From Sphagnum compactum (taxonomy: Eukaryota > Bryophyta > Sphagnopsida > Sphagnales): a DNA stretch of 64,000 bases. The translations under genes and the position numbers were made by a program. The notes under the pieces were generated by a model. The model was not told where the DNA came from, did not search any database, and saw only the letters and a program-made list of their open reading frames with translations. The stretch lies in assembly GCA_965153455.1 (NCBI GenBank), contig OZ234500.1:9734001-9798000 (forward strand), written 5' to 3'. Shown here one piece after another: positions 1-12,119 of the stretch; the stretch's first letter is position 1, and each line of letters opens with the position of its first letter.

Positions 1-2360
1 TGAAAAATTGTGATGAAATAAGTGAAAACTTTCTCAATTAGTGTGATCTTTTAGGTTTTATTTAGAAAAAAAAAAGATATTAAAAAAATATTTCTCATAA
101 TTCAGGTCTAGTAAAAAAGAAAAAAAAATTGATGAAAATTGCCAAGCCTAATTATTTAATTAAGGCTTGCCTTAATTAATTGATTGATTGATTGATTGAT
201 CCTATTTAGTGCATGTTTGCCTTGAGAAGATCTCTCTCTATACAACAAGCTCTGAACTTGTCAAACAAAAGATCTTGTAGAAACTACACAACTTTTTGCC
301 ATAAATTATTATTTACTCTCATGTTTTTGTTTTTTTTTGTTTTGGGGAGGGATCTTTTGAATGATTCAAAGTCTTATAAGCTTGTCTCCAGATGTGTGTT
401 TTGTGAAGCATCTTTTTTATTATAGTACAAGAAGTAAGAACTTGTCCAAGTTGTAACTTGTAACTTATTATTATTAGCCTTGTAAAGCAGACAAAAGAGA
501 AACTTGAGAGCTGGTGGACCCAAGTGGGTTTTGCTCCTTTTTGTGTTTTGCTCCTTTCCTCCACTCTTTACTACTACCTAGCCTTCTTCAAATACAACCT
601 AAAGAGTCCATTTTGCAGTGTTGGTTTTTGACAAGACCTTTGACAAGTTGTGTGTGTGATGAGCTCATTTTTTTGGGTTTAGGGTTTAGGGTTTAGTTTT
701 CAAATTTATTTTGTCATGTTTTGGGATTTTTTATTTTTATTTTTGTTTTGGACCATTTCTTTTGAAAGATTAGAAATTTCAAAATGACAAGTCAAGGGAC
801 ATAGAGAAAAAGGAAAATAAAATAAAATGATGGTACCTACACCCCACACCTCTTACTTGGTTTGGCCTTTTACCAATGTTTATCACATCCAACATGGAGT
901 GCTAATTAATTATTCCCCCCTCCATCCTCCTTACCCATGAACATGAAAAATTGGACAATTTGGAGTGCAAGGGATGGCCATTTGAAGCCACCCACATTGG
1001 CCAATCATTGTTGTCGACCAATCAAAAGCAATCGTATTTTTACATTAACCCTTTTGGAGATTATTTTTCCTATTGCATATTTATAGGTTAAAGGGTCCAA
1101 ACCAATGTTGTGCGGTTCTTCCTCTTTAAATAAACTTTGCATTTTATTTAATTTTTTGGGATGATTCTCAAAGTGTGAGTTTTGAACCTAGTAACTCTTT
1201 TAATTTTTAAATCCTTTGGTTTTGATTTTGACACATTTTTTCAAATTAAAAAACCTTTGGGCTTGGTTCAAAAATCGGTTCCAATTCATGTACACATTGC
1301 ACATTCCCAAAGCTAAAAGCTTGTATATGTTCAAAGCTTTACAACAAAAAGTTTTTAAATGAATTAAAACTAAGGTTTGTATAGGTATGGAGTTCAACAA
1401 CTAATTAAAATTAAAACTAAAATATGAAATTCAGCCTACTTGTCAACTTAAAAAAATAAATTCAACTTGTCTAATCTAAGCAACCGACCTTGTTCAAAAA
1501 TGATTTTTTCATGGTTCTTGTCCAAACTCAATTTTATTATTTTAAAAGGTTATATGCATCATCTGAAGTACTATGTATAGTTTCACTATATTGCTACATA
1601 TGGGGAATCAAGATGTTGTAAGCAAAGATAATTAAAACATCATCCAAATTAATATAACAATTTGAAAGAGATGAAAAATAATTTTAAAAAAAAACATTAA
1701 TGATAAAGCCTTATATCCACAATGATATTTGCCACTAATGATTAGACACTTTCATATTACATAGACATCAAATATCTATCTTTTTTTATAAATGATTTGA
1801 ATTTGATATTTGATGGACAATGGGTGCACAAATGAACCTAACTCAATTGGGCAATGTAACCACACTTGTGTCCCTACTTTATTCTCCCCCATGAAATTTG
1901 TCTTTGTAGTTTGAATTGCAAACCAACCCAATCACAAGAAAGAACAAGGGGCGTGTCACACCGTGGCATTGCCATTTACATTAAAACGTAACTTAAGGCA
2001 AAAGAAGAATTATGGAAATTCAAATATTTCACCATGCAAAAATATAACCCTCCACAAGAAACCAAAATCCTTCAAGATATCATATAACTCTATTAACTAA
2101 TCTCAAGTTTCAACACAAGCCAAAACATCATATTTCAAAAATCCTCATAATAAAAATAGACCTATTATTATTACCTAGGGACCAAAATCCCTTAAGCTAC
2201 TATACTCTATAATGAATCTAAACACAATATAGATGGAAAGTTTTAGCCCTTTCAACTAAATGTCAGGTGTGTGGATGTTTTTCTTGTTCATACATGTGGG
2301 CTATTTTATCACAAGTAGCATAATGAATATTTAAGTTATTATGTGTGTGAAGGGAGGATA
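1..2360. other. AT-rich intergenic sequence
   Basis: No coding region is recognisable: open frames are short, unspliced and of low complexity. Visible structures are an (ATTG)n run near 176-200, a three-unit telomere-type array at 675-696, and a small inverted repeat (CATCAAATATC / GATATTTGATG) near 1766-1816. Confidence 0.6.
675..696. repeat. Interstitial telomere-type repeat (TTTAGGG)3
   Basis: About three perfect TTTAGGG units in intergenic sequence. This is the plant telomere unit. Similar short arrays occur at 16305-16335, 26473-26499, 43027-43044 and 57275-57294. Confidence 0.85.
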
Positions 2361-2367
2361 CTAAGTA

Positions 2368-2706
2368 AGACCCACTTTAGACGAGGGTCCATGGTCCAAT
2401 TTCCTAAGAACCAATTTGGACTCATTTGAAGCAAATTGAATCCTTGAGTTGGATTCTACCTTGGTCCCCAGCCTGATTCTTGGTTCTCCAAAATCAGGAG
2501 CTCTCCTTTTAACACTATTTTTTTTGGTCCGAACCAATTGATTTTCCCTCCAAAACAGGTGCCATGTAGGTTTAGCCTCAATTTGCCACTTTTTTGGTCT
2601 TGGACCCTCGTCTAAAAGCCTTGGGACCAATTTAAAGCTTTCGACCAATAAGATTGCTTGAATGCATTGGTCCCTGGACCTTGGACCCTTGTCTAAAGTC
2701 GCCCTA
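2368..2706. mobile_element. Tourist-like MITE (PIF/Harbinger type), copy 1
   Basis: The ends are imperfect inverted repeats: GACCCACTTTAGACGAGG on the left, and on the right the complement of GGGCGACTTTAGACAAGG. Both sides are flanked by TAA, a 3-bp target duplication. The length of about 340 bp, the TWA duplication and the lack of coding capacity fit a non-autonomous Tourist-like element. The open frame on the minus strand inside it (2361-2648) is a by-product. The ends match copies near 33.0 and 52.0 kb, although the interior is more diverged. Confidence 0.7.
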
Positions 2707-2709
2707 AAT

Positions 2710-3740
2710 AGAGGTTAAACTTGATCGCTAAAACAATTCATTTTTTTTGAAACAAAAATAAATTTATTTTTTATTGTCAAAATTTTCAGGATTAAAAACC
2801 CAAGCATCGAACCAGGAAAAGTAAAGTTAAATTAACTATTCGACATCGGTGTGCTGAATCTGTCAAGATACTATGATATTTTGGATGAAATATTGTTGTC
2901 AAATAGTGTAAACCTACTTTGGGCTAGTAAATATGCCCAATGCCCATGTTAGGGTGCCTTGTAACAACACTTTTTCATGTTGACTAGTGTTAGCTTGTGT
3001 TGTTGGCCCAAGTGTGAACACATTGAGAACTCAACCGATTTTTCCTTCCAAATTTTGCAATTTTATAAAATAAATTTAGTGAAAAAAATTCACTCAAAAC
3101 TTGATATCTTTCACAGCTTAGCTTTGAAAAGTGTGAAATTATAAACTTTATTAAATCTGACTCTCCTTGAGGGCTTTCAAACAACATCAAAGAACACCTC
3201 CAAATTCCAATAGAGTTTTCAGCTTTAATTTTATTTATTTATTATTGAAAAAAATGATATCCAATAATCAATAGTTTCCACACCGTAGAATTTGTAACAA
3301 AGTGTGACTTAGCAATTTTTTTTTTTTTTTTTCCTAAGTTTGTAAAACCTAGGTCATTTTTTTCCCCCAAAAATAAAAATAAAAATCCTTTGTTGATGTT
3401 TCTAGTTTTTTTTTAAAAAAAAATCTTCGTCAAATGAAAAAAGTGTTATATACAATAAATAAATAAATATATATATAACACTTTGAGAATAATTTAGAAC
3501 AACTTAAATTCTCAAAGTTCTAAATTATTCTAAATTATGGACTTCTTACTAACTCTTAATTTGTTTGCACACTCAAAACAAACTCATTCTTGGACGGGAA
3601 GGGGGGAGCCAAGGAACCTCAAAAAGTCCTTTCCATTACTTTCCATTACTTTCCTTTGGGATTGTGAAACTAATAATACTTTTTTCCTAACCCCCAAAGA
3701 TTACATTACATCATTCATTTCATTCGGCTTCAATTCCAAC
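2710..3740. other. AT-rich intergenic sequence
   Basis: Nothing recognisable beyond homopolymer T/A runs near 3320 and 3410 and an (AAAT)/(AT) run at about 3455-3476. Open frames here are short and show no codon structure or splice sites. Confidence 0.5.
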
Positions 3741-3742
3741 AA

Positions 3743-3936
3743 CCCATCAACATGATACTTTCACATATCCAAGAACCCATCAACATGATACTTTCACATA
3801 TCCAAGAACGCCATCACCATGATACTTTCACATATCCAAGAACCCATCAACTTGATACTTTCACATATCGAAGAACCCATCAACATGATACTTTCACGTA
3901 TCCAAGAACCCATCAACATGATACTTTCACATATCG
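3743..3936. repeat. 33-bp minisatellite, six copies
   Basis: Six head-to-tail copies of a 33-bp unit with core CATGATACTTTCACATATC. The third junction carries one extra base, making a 34-bp unit. Because 33 is a multiple of three, a spurious open frame (3752-4189) runs through it as an 11-residue repeat until the extra base changes frame. I do not regard it as a protein. Confidence 0.9.
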
Positions 3937-4224
3937 GAGATGGAGAAAAACAAATTGGGGAAAAACAAACAAATTGTTGATCAAAACAACAACAAACTTA
4001 CAACAAGTTGTGTTGTTCATCATTCTTTGCAGTTCATGTTGGAAATCCCCTTTTTTGTTTTGTTTTTTTCCTAATGGAAAAGCCTCAACTTTGGTTCCTA
4101 GAATTCGGTGGCAAGACACCGCGCCCACTTTCAAACACTTTTTAGGGTGGGACCTTGTAACCGCACTTGCTGGAAACCTTGTTTGGTAGTAGTGTCAATC
4201 CCCAATGGAACCAAAAGATTTACT

Positions 4225-4750
4225 AGATGGGTCTTTAAAGATGAAGAAGAAGAAGACTCATGATGATGATGGTGGAGAAGACATAGATGATGGTGGTGAT
4301 GAAGAAGAAGAAGACTCATGATGATGATGATGGTGGTGGTGAAGAAGAAGTAGTCTCATGATGATGATGGAGAAGACATTGATGATGGTGGTGATGAAGA
4401 AGAAGAAGACTCATGATGATGGTGGTGGTGGTGATGAAGAAGAGGAAGAAGAGGCCTCATGAAGAAGAAGAGGTCACATGAAGAAATGAATGATGGTGAT
4501 GAAGAAGAGGGAGAGGTGATCATGATGATGGTGATGACAATGGTGAAGAAGAAGAAGAAGATGATGACGACGATGGTGATGAAGAACAAGATGCTGATGG
4601 TAATGAGGAAGAGGAAGGATGTGAAGAAGATGATGGTGATGACGGTGGTGAAGAAGAAGATGATGACGACTATGGTGATGAAGAACAAGATGATGATGGT
4701 GATGAAGAAGAAGCAGCAGATGATGGTGAAAAAGAAAAGATGGCAACCAT
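4225..4750. repeat. Purine-rich GAA/GAT trinucleotide satellite
   Basis: About 500 bp of interleaved GAA, GAT, GGT and GAC triplets, with a longer higher-order unit (…GAAGAAGACTCATGATGATG…) repeated about every 60-70 bp between 4240 and 4440. All three plus-strand frames are largely open by composition, giving acidic or lysine/methionine-rich nonsense. From about 4519 one frame reads as an Asp/Glu tract followed by a lysine-rich stretch to about 4931. No start, splice site or family match supports a gene. Confidence 0.8.
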
Positions 4751-5090
4751 TAAGGAGAAGAAGAAGAAGACGAAGCAGCCGAAACTATGGGAGGAAAAAG
4801 AATGGGAGATTTGTTGGTTGAGGCCCCACCGCCACGAAGATCTGGAGCCGCAACCAACGTGGTGGGAAAAGCAGGGAACCAGCCGCAACAAAATCCATGG
4901 CAGATTGAGTGGGGAAGCAGCTCCAGACTAACTTAGTAAAATTCACCGGGGACGACGCTGGATCAGATTCACACACGCACTGTAGCCGCCAGGAGGACAA
5001 CCATGAATGCCCATTCTTCAGGAGGAAAAACAAAAAAAAAACAACCCATTGCGAGTTGTGACAAATCTTTTGCGGACCCCACTCTTGTTT

Positions 5091-5125
5091 CCCCCCCCCC
5101 CCCCCCTTCTCTCTCTCTCTCTCTC
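5091..5125. repeat. Poly-C run followed by (CT)n microsatellite
   Basis: A run of about 15 C followed by CT dinucleotides, roughly 0.5 kb upstream of the thaumatin-like start codon. CT-rich tracts are common in plant 5' leaders and core promoters, so this may lie in its leader. A (TG)n run at about 5379-5406 and a (GACA)n run at about 5804-5822 (first intron) lie nearby. Confidence 0.7.
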
Positions 5126-5620
5126 AATCATGCTTTCCCGATGCGCAGTAAAACCTGCAAGCACAAGCAAACATAGTCGCAACAGAAAACCCACCAAAAA
5201 CAAAACCACACGCACACACTAACAGAGACAAACATCACCGCAAGTGTCTGTCTAACCAACAGCAGGAAACAACTTGCACCTGAAGCAAGCGAGAGAAATC
5301 ATCGTCCTCCTCCTGCTCCTATTGCACACTCCTTTCTCAAACAAGCAGCGACTTCTGAGTAGCTTTAGTATCTGTGGTTTGTGTGTGTGTGTGTGTGTGT
5401 GTGTGTTCTGGAGCTTGCTAGCCAGTAAAACCAACAACAAGCTGTGATTGCTTGTATCAGTGAATTGTGATGCAACTCATCAGTGAACTTGGTTTTGTAG
5501 TAGTGGTTTCTTCTCTCCGGGCCAAAAAGAAAACCCTAGTGAAGAAGAAGAAGCTCATCACTTGGTTCATTGCCCAGCTGCAGCTGTTGTTGCTTTCTTA
5601 TAACAAATTTGAGCTCACCC

Positions 5621-7882
5621 ATGGACAGAAGGGAGCTTGGTTTTATCCCCTCAATCCCAACAACTGTTATAGTGTGCCTTGTGCTGGTGATTCTCACTCT
5701 CCAGAGCTTCACTCCAGGTAAAGACAATTCTCCTCCTGTCCTTTGTCTCTGAAAGATTTGCTACTGGACTTGCAGCACAGAGAGAGACGCAGGCACAAAG
5801 AGACAGACAGACAGACAGACAGAGATGAGGTTGATGAGCTTCATCAGAATTGCTTTCAGCTGCTGCTGCTGATGCATTCAGCTTTGCAGGTAGGTTGGCA
5901 TTATCGACTGTGGTGGGATTTCTTTCTTGTCTGCAGGAATTGGAGCGGCGAGAACTTTCACGTTTGCGAATGGTTGTAGCAGCGATGTGTGGGTGGGGAC
6001 GCAACCGAATGGCGGAATTCCGATCTTGGCGGAAGGAGGATTTGCATTGGCAGCAGGAGAGACGATGTCGTTGGTGGCGGAAGAAGGATGGGGAGGCCGC
6101 TTCTGGGGTCGCACTGGCTGCACTTTCGATGCCGATGGAATCGGCAGCTGCGAGACTGGCGATTGTGGCGGTCTTCTCAGGTGTGCGGGTGCAGGAGGCG
6201 ATCCTCCTGCCTCTTTGGCGGAGTTCACCCTCAACGGCGCCAATGGAGACGACTTCTATGATGTGAGCTTGGTGGATGGCTACAACATGGAGATCAGAAT
6301 CACTCCCAGTGGCGGCAATGGCACTTGCGGCAGCCCTGGATGCACTAGAAACCTCAATCCCCAGTGCCCCGAAGCCCTCCAGGTTTGTAGTAGTTCTTCT
6401 TCTTCTTCACTTCTTTTGCCAAATGCAATCTGGGTAGTTAGCAGATTGAGGAATTTTTCTCTCCTTGCTTTCCTTCTTTGGTTCTAAGGAGTTGGGTATC
6501 TTTCTGGGAGAGAAAAAAATGGTGTGAGAGTTATATAGTACCTCAGAGGCAGTTTTTGAATCCAGTTTTGGGCAAAACCCAAGCAGGACCTGCAAAGAGC
6601 CTTAAACCCTAAAAGATCTTATTGAAGTTTTTTTGCATCATGGGTAGTCCCAAAGAACATGCCAGAACCAGATTTCATGTCAGAAGAAGAAGTGGTGTCG
6701 AATGAATACACTTGGGCTCTAGTGATCTTTACCAAATGGATTGACATGAGAAATTCTGGGATTTTCTATATGGTTGGTATCTCTTTTCTTGGTGTTAAAG
6801 AAATAATCCTGGGTGGGATTGATCTTTGTTTTCTCTTTCTTCATTGTCTCAGAAATTGAGATCTTTTTATAGATCTAAGTCTGGGTGTTTGTTCTGTTCT
6901 ATGGCCCATCTCAGGTGTTGAGTGGAGGCACAGTAATAGCATGCAAGAGTGCCTGTGCAGCTTTTGGAAGTCCACAATACTGTTGCACAGATGCATATGG
7001 CTCGCCCACCACTTGTCCTCCGACAACATACTCGAAAGCTTTCAAATCTGCATGCCCGACTGCATACAGCTATGCATATGATGATGCCAGTAGCACCTTC
7101 ACATGCACAGGAGCTGACTACAAAATTAGCTTCTGCACAAGTGGTAACCTTTTCAATTCCTCCATAGACTCCATCCGTTTTTCTTTTCCTGACAATACTT
7201 AGTTCTGAGTGAAATCTGTGTCTGTAAAGTGCATGTGCTTTGTCCTTACCATCAAAGGACTTGGTGAAGCAGACAAGTTAGTCAACAATTTTGCATTTGC
7301 GAATTCTCTAAAACCATTCATGTATTTGAGAATAGTTCATCTGATAGTGATTTGATAGAAACAGACAGTTTGGAACTGCCCATTTAGCACAAATGTGAAA
7401 CCGAGGTCATTGTTGTTTGGATCAATTTATGAGATTTTAAAGCAACAATGAATTAAGTTTTTTCTCTTTGCAACGACCTGAGGGTTGTCACCAGTAGTGA
7501 GATTGCTGCCAAGCTCTGGAGTCAAGCGTGCACTAAAATTACACGCTACACCCAAACTAAACCTGATGTAGATTAACAGTCTGGAACCAGCCATTTTGAG
7601 CACAATGTTTTCATCATGGTTAATTGCCATTTTATGCATTTAGAAGATCAACACTAATGAACTATTTGTTTGTTTGCAAACCCAGGATCTCCATCAAGTT
7701 CTGGAGGTGGAGGTGGTTCTCAGTCTCCACCCCCACCTGGAACTGGTATCTTATCCCCTCCATCAAGCTCAGCAGCTGAGAAACTGGTGCAATCTCTCAT
7801 CGCCCATATGCTCAACAGCTTCATATGTGCCATAGCCATCATCGGCCTTCTGATTCAGTGTAAGAAAAGCCTGCACCACTAA
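5621..7882 (+). CDS. Thaumatin-like protein (PR-5 family)
   Basis: Four coding exons, 5621-5717, 5937-6382, 6915-7143 and 7686-7882, have GT-AG borders and compatible phases. They give about 322 residues. Residues 1-32 form a signal peptide with a hydrophobic core. The thaumatin fold follows: [20 protein letters not shown], the LAEF…[13 protein letters not shown] acidic-cleft segment, and [15 protein letters not shown]…[25 protein letters not shown] count the canonical sixteen cysteines. After the domain comes a Ser/Gly/Pro linker and a hydrophobic C-terminal stretch ([13 protein letters not shown]) ending in a short basic tail, so the product may be membrane-tethered, perhaps by a GPI anchor, rather than freely secreted. 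Family members act in the apoplast as antifungal or glucan-binding proteins; the specific role here is not known. The start was chosen for the signal peptide. Confidence 0.93.
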
Positions 7883-9550
7883 TTCCCCAGATATTTTGAG
7901 AATTTCGAGCTATTCAATCTACGACATTTGCAGCAAACCATCTTTCAAAGAATGAAAGTCCCAATGATCATTATCATGGGAATGCAGTGAATGGGTTTTG
8001 GAGAGACAGCAGATTACTGGCTGATGGGGATGGAGCGAGTTATTTTTGGCTTAGGAGACAACTAAACAACAATCTCTATTGATATTCCAGATGTGTTCTT
8101 CAGATGGGTTTTGAATACCAGATAGTTACTCCTTTCTTCTTACTTGAAGTTGCGGGTTTTTTTTTTTTTGCAGAGAGAAGCTCCATACACTATAGCTAAA
8201 ATTACCAAGCTAAAATTACGCTGCCTTTTATGCAAGGAGGGCAAGCATATATACATCCAAACCCGAAATCCTTCAATTGGAGAAATTGACAAAAGGGTTG
8301 GCACACACACCCACCATTCAGTTGTGGGACCTCACATCTCAACACATACTTGGTCAAAATAGTTGCGAAAATTAGTCTTAAGTATCAAAAGGTTGTTTAG
8401 ATCAAAAGGGTTAGGTTTTGATTACTTGCGGGTTTTTATTTCAGAGATCAGCAGCAATGCTCCAAATGTCTCCAAGAATGACATTTGGATTGCCAGATCA
8501 AAGGATTAAAGAATGGGTTAATCGGCATGATCAATCATGAGGCTCCTCTCATACTAAAAATGGCCACAATATAGTTCGGTGTACCTATTGCATTGTTCTA
8601 GGCCCTCTTCTTTTTGCAAATGCTTTGGGACCCTCAACCCTCCACATATATTACAAGAAGAAATGGCTTTTATTGTGGCAAAATTTTGCAAATTACTGAA
8701 GGGAACAAACAACAGAGTGAGGAAAACTCTCTAAAGGTTTTTAGGAAAAAAAAAACATTAATATACTCATCTATGTTTGTCACTTCTCTTCATTAATTGT
8801 AAAACCATTGGGCGAGTTTCAAAACTTCATTTTAAAGGAAAATATATCATGCTATGTTTGGTTGCATTTAGATGTCGCTATATTTGTTTTTCCATTTGAT
8901 GAAAATGTGTATCGTGTAACTTGTAAAATAAAATTGTGTTCCAATTCAGTTTTTGAATTGAAGTTTCTTATGAAAAAAAGGGGTTATAAGTGTTAAGAAT
9001 TTGTTATGTGTATTATTAATGAAAAAGGAACAAAATGCCTTTCCTAATCGATGGTTTTTTTTTTGTTGGCGTGTTTTTCTCTATTTTGTGAAAAAAATCT
9101 TGGGAAAAATAAAATACTATGTCACAAATTCTCTTTTTCTAAAAAACATTTGCAAAAATCCCCACAATTGCCTACAATATGAAAGGGTGCTTAAGATTTC
9201 CTACTTTCATATTTTGAATATTGCCAAATTTGGCTAAATATAATTATGGACGATTGCCACTTTAGCAACATCAAAAAAAAAGAAGAAAAAAAAATCATTG
9301 TCCCTAATCCTTTCAAATTTATTTGAGAACCTTTCAAACATGTTTGAGATTTTTCATTTTTCCCCACATATATTAGCATGGTAAACTTTTTAAAAGGCTA
9401 AATACATTTGTTTACCTTTATTTTGTAAAAAGGGTAAATGATGGTCAATATTAAAATCAATATACCCACCCATTAACACTAACTAATTTCTTCCCTTCAA
9501 CATATGGTATAGAGAGATGGGTGATCAATAACTAAATAAATAAATAAGTG
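7883..9550. other. 3' flank and AT-rich intergenic sequence
   Basis: The first several hundred bases are probably the 3' untranslated region of the thaumatin-like gene. No further gene is recognisable, and the open frames between 8144 and 9240 are short and AT-driven. Confidence 0.5.
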
Positions 9551-9560
9551 ATCACTCTCC

Positions 9561-9652
9561 CAAAGTAGTTCTCCATTATTTGATTATTACTCAAAGTAGT
9601 TCTCCATTATTTGATTATTACCCAAAGTAGTTTTCCATTATTTGATTATTAT
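9561..9652. repeat. 31-bp tandem repeat, three copies
   Basis: Three adjacent 31-bp units with core CAAAGTAGTTCTCCATTATT, starting at 9561, 9592 and 9623, with only one or two differences between units. They lie just upstream of a short CACTA-type MITE. Confidence 0.85.
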
Positions 9653-9708
9653 ATTTCATATATTGAAAATGCCATTTTTTTTTTGTTGTTGTTTAGCATG
9701 TTGCAAGT

Positions 9709-9971
9709 CACTTCAACAGAATGTGGTTTTTCTCACACAAAAAGGTGTGACTCATGCATGACACATGTGTGCGAGTAAACTTTGTGGTTTCATCCATTAC
9801 AATGAACAATATGTGATGTTTATTGTCACGTATATTACATTCAAATAGCGATTTGATATTAGCTTTAATGGCACATGTAATACATTGGAAGAAAACTCAC
9901 GACATCATACACATGTGTCATAAGTCACAACTTTTTGCGACAGAAAAATTACATTTTCGTGTATTGTAATG
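9709..9971. mobile_element. CACTA-type MITE, degenerate copy
   Basis: This segment aligns, in reverse orientation, with the better-preserved element at 61349-61649. It starts CACTTCAACAGAATGTGG, continues through the shared ACATGTGTG and ACTTTGTGGTTTC blocks, contains ATTACAATG…ATATGTGATG, and ends GTATTGTAATG. The flanking triplets (AGT / AAT) are a weak match for a 3-bp target duplication, consistent with an old insertion. It has no coding capacity. Confidence 0.6.
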
Positions 9972-11280
9972 AATAGCTTATAGAACATGAATCATTTATC
10001 AATAGGCATTCTTCATCTTGACCTTGTTATACACAAAGCAAATTTGGTTCAATGTTGTCTAGTTCTTAAAAAGGAACCATTGATTTTGGATTTTTTTTTT
10101 TTTTTTTGATGAAATGTTCGTTTAACATGTGTTTTGGTCATTTGATTTGGTCTTGAGAAACTTTTAATTTTGATCATTTGTATTAAAAATTTAAGATAGG
10201 TTCAGTTTGAAAACTATGTCCAATTCCATCTCCCTTACACATAACTAAACATAATTTTTTTGGGTGTAATATTAGTTTGTTTCACTAGTTCACACAATTC
10301 AAAATAAAGATTATATAATATTAATTATGTACAACTAATCAAAGCCAATAACTTGCTTTAAATGTATCAAGTTTATATATTTTTAAAATAAAGTTGTATT
10401 TAATATTTACCTACCTAGAGAACTTGAACTTATCAACCTCATCAAAACAAGGTAGCACCCCTAGTTCAAGTTCTAATTCAATTTTGAAAAGAGTCCATTT
10501 GTTTAGTGAGGTTCCAATGGTGATTCCAACAAGACTTGGAACCTTTGGTTTGGATACTTTAAAACTTGACCTATAGCCTAGACTTAAACGTGCTTAATTT
10601 CTAAAACCTACCATCACTTGTTTGGTTTAGGATTATTAAGCTATTATAAAAATCATCTAAGTCTCCCCATGATAATGATGGTTTATTTGGGTTATGATCC
10701 TCTTAGCAAGGTTGAACTAAAATTCGATATACATCTTTATAGTTGCCACTCTCAACACTATTATGAAGCATGTTTTATCCATTGCCTTTTATGACTAGAT
10801 TTTAATTCAAAAAGGACATTTGAACAAGGGGATGCTACAATATAAAAAAACAACTAGTTGTTTATGACAAGCAAAATGGACATTTATGAGTAGTTCAATC
10901 AATTGGGACATGACTTGGAATGTCTAGTTGTGTCTAGCATGTCACTTTGTTTATTTTCATTTAAAACTAGCAAGTATTACTTGACATAGCTTGTTTGTTT
11001 TGACTTTAAACTAACGTCTAAATGTTAGTTGATTTGACTAATAAATAGTGTAAATAATGACTTGGATATATATTTAAATTGGGTAAAAATATTAGGTAGG
11101 TGGGAATAGTTAACCTACCTAGGCTACCTAGGTTAATTGTTTTATAAAGTGTAAGTATGAGGAATTGAACGTCTCATCTACATGAATAGTAACCCACCAC
11201 ACCATTTTAAAGATGTTAACTTTTGTCAACATATATTACTATATGAACATGTTTATTTTACATCTTTTACATTAAGTTTA
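9972..11280. other. AT-rich intergenic sequence
   Basis: No gene recognised. The 3' part may belong to the decayed Harbinger element that becomes recognisable from about 11.3 kb. I could not find its terminal repeats. Confidence 0.4.
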
Positions 11281-11289
11281 TATCAAGTT

Positions 11290-11700
11290 GTAGTTGATTG
11301 AAAAAAGAAGTTCAAAGATATATTTGTTTGGATGCCGAGGTTGATGAACACTGTTCACATTTTGTGCATTAGAAAACTATTCATGAAGATTTGTTTCAAA
11401 TTAACGCAATGAATGCAACATCAAACCTTACATAATAAATGATAAAGGATATCATTTACTACCTTGGTTGATGATTGCCCATAAATAAGGAAATGTTCAC
11501 CACACAATTCTAGAATCCTTGTTTAATAGACAACTATTTAGGTGGAAATGTGTTGTTGAGAACTTTTTTGAGATTTATAAAAAAACATTTAGAAAACTAA
11601 TGTTGAAAACGAGCCGTCATGTGATGTTTTTGCCCAAAGTTGTTTTGTTATTACATCCTTTACAATGTGATCTTTAATGAAACAGACTTGGACATAGACA
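11290..11700 (+). pseudogene. PIF/Harbinger DDE transposase relic
   Basis: Conceptual translation around 11440-11660 gives GYHLLPWLMIAHK, then RWKCVVENFFEIYKKTFRKL, then HVMFLPKVVLLLHPLQC, with in-frame stops. This is the recognisable C-terminal half of plant Harbinger transposases: the GYPLLPWLM…, RRGRSVVENAFGILKKTFRELL and HV..LPDVV..C.ILHN segments. Upstream, 11290-11440 resembles the ‘MNDVHILR.S’ region in broken frames. Harbinger transposases cut and paste DNA at TWA targets with the help of a Myb-like partner protein, whose relic lies at 12.1-12.6 kb on the other strand. The gene is dead: it has multiple stops and frameshifts and no visible first half. Confidence 0.75.
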
Positions 11701-12119
11701 ATTTAATGATGTAGATAGAGTTTGAGAACATTAATATAAATGATCGTCCATAGGTTGAAAAGAATTAAGTGAATATGGGAGTATTGTAAAGCATGCAATT
11801 GAAAGTAGAACTAAATTACAAGGTTCAGAACCTTTAGGAATAGATCAACACATATTTTTGGAACAATATTTTGAAAATAAGCCACATTTGCGGACTATCT
11901 TTTTCATGTGTTCAATTTCAATCTATGTAGCATTGAGAAGATCATGATTTCCATCATTGCCTTGTTATTCCTATCAGTTGTTTCAATAACTGATGAAAAA
12001 AAAAATTCATTTTTGTTTGATTCTTATATTTCTAAGTGCAATTGATGTTCATGCTAGTTTTTTTATTGTTGGTTGAAATTGCAAAGTTGGAATGTTTGAC
12101 AAGTTGACGAAGGGTGCTT

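Noticed and set aside
3743-3936. Regularly repeated units considered as a CRISPR-like array
   Set aside because: Units are directly adjacent without unique spacers, and the sequence is eukaryotic.
3752-4189. 145-residue open frame through the 33-bp repeats
   Set aside because: It is explained by a minisatellite whose unit is a multiple of three; one 34-bp unit already shifts the frame and no domain or splice site supports it.
4131-4746. Several His/Leu/Ser- or Lys/Met-rich open frames on both strands
   Set aside because: All are readings of the same GAA/GAT trinucleotide satellite.
5850-6266. 138-residue overlapping plus-strand frame, and a 121-residue minus-strand frame at 5878-6243
   Set aside because: They are out-of-frame shadows of thaumatin-like exon 2.
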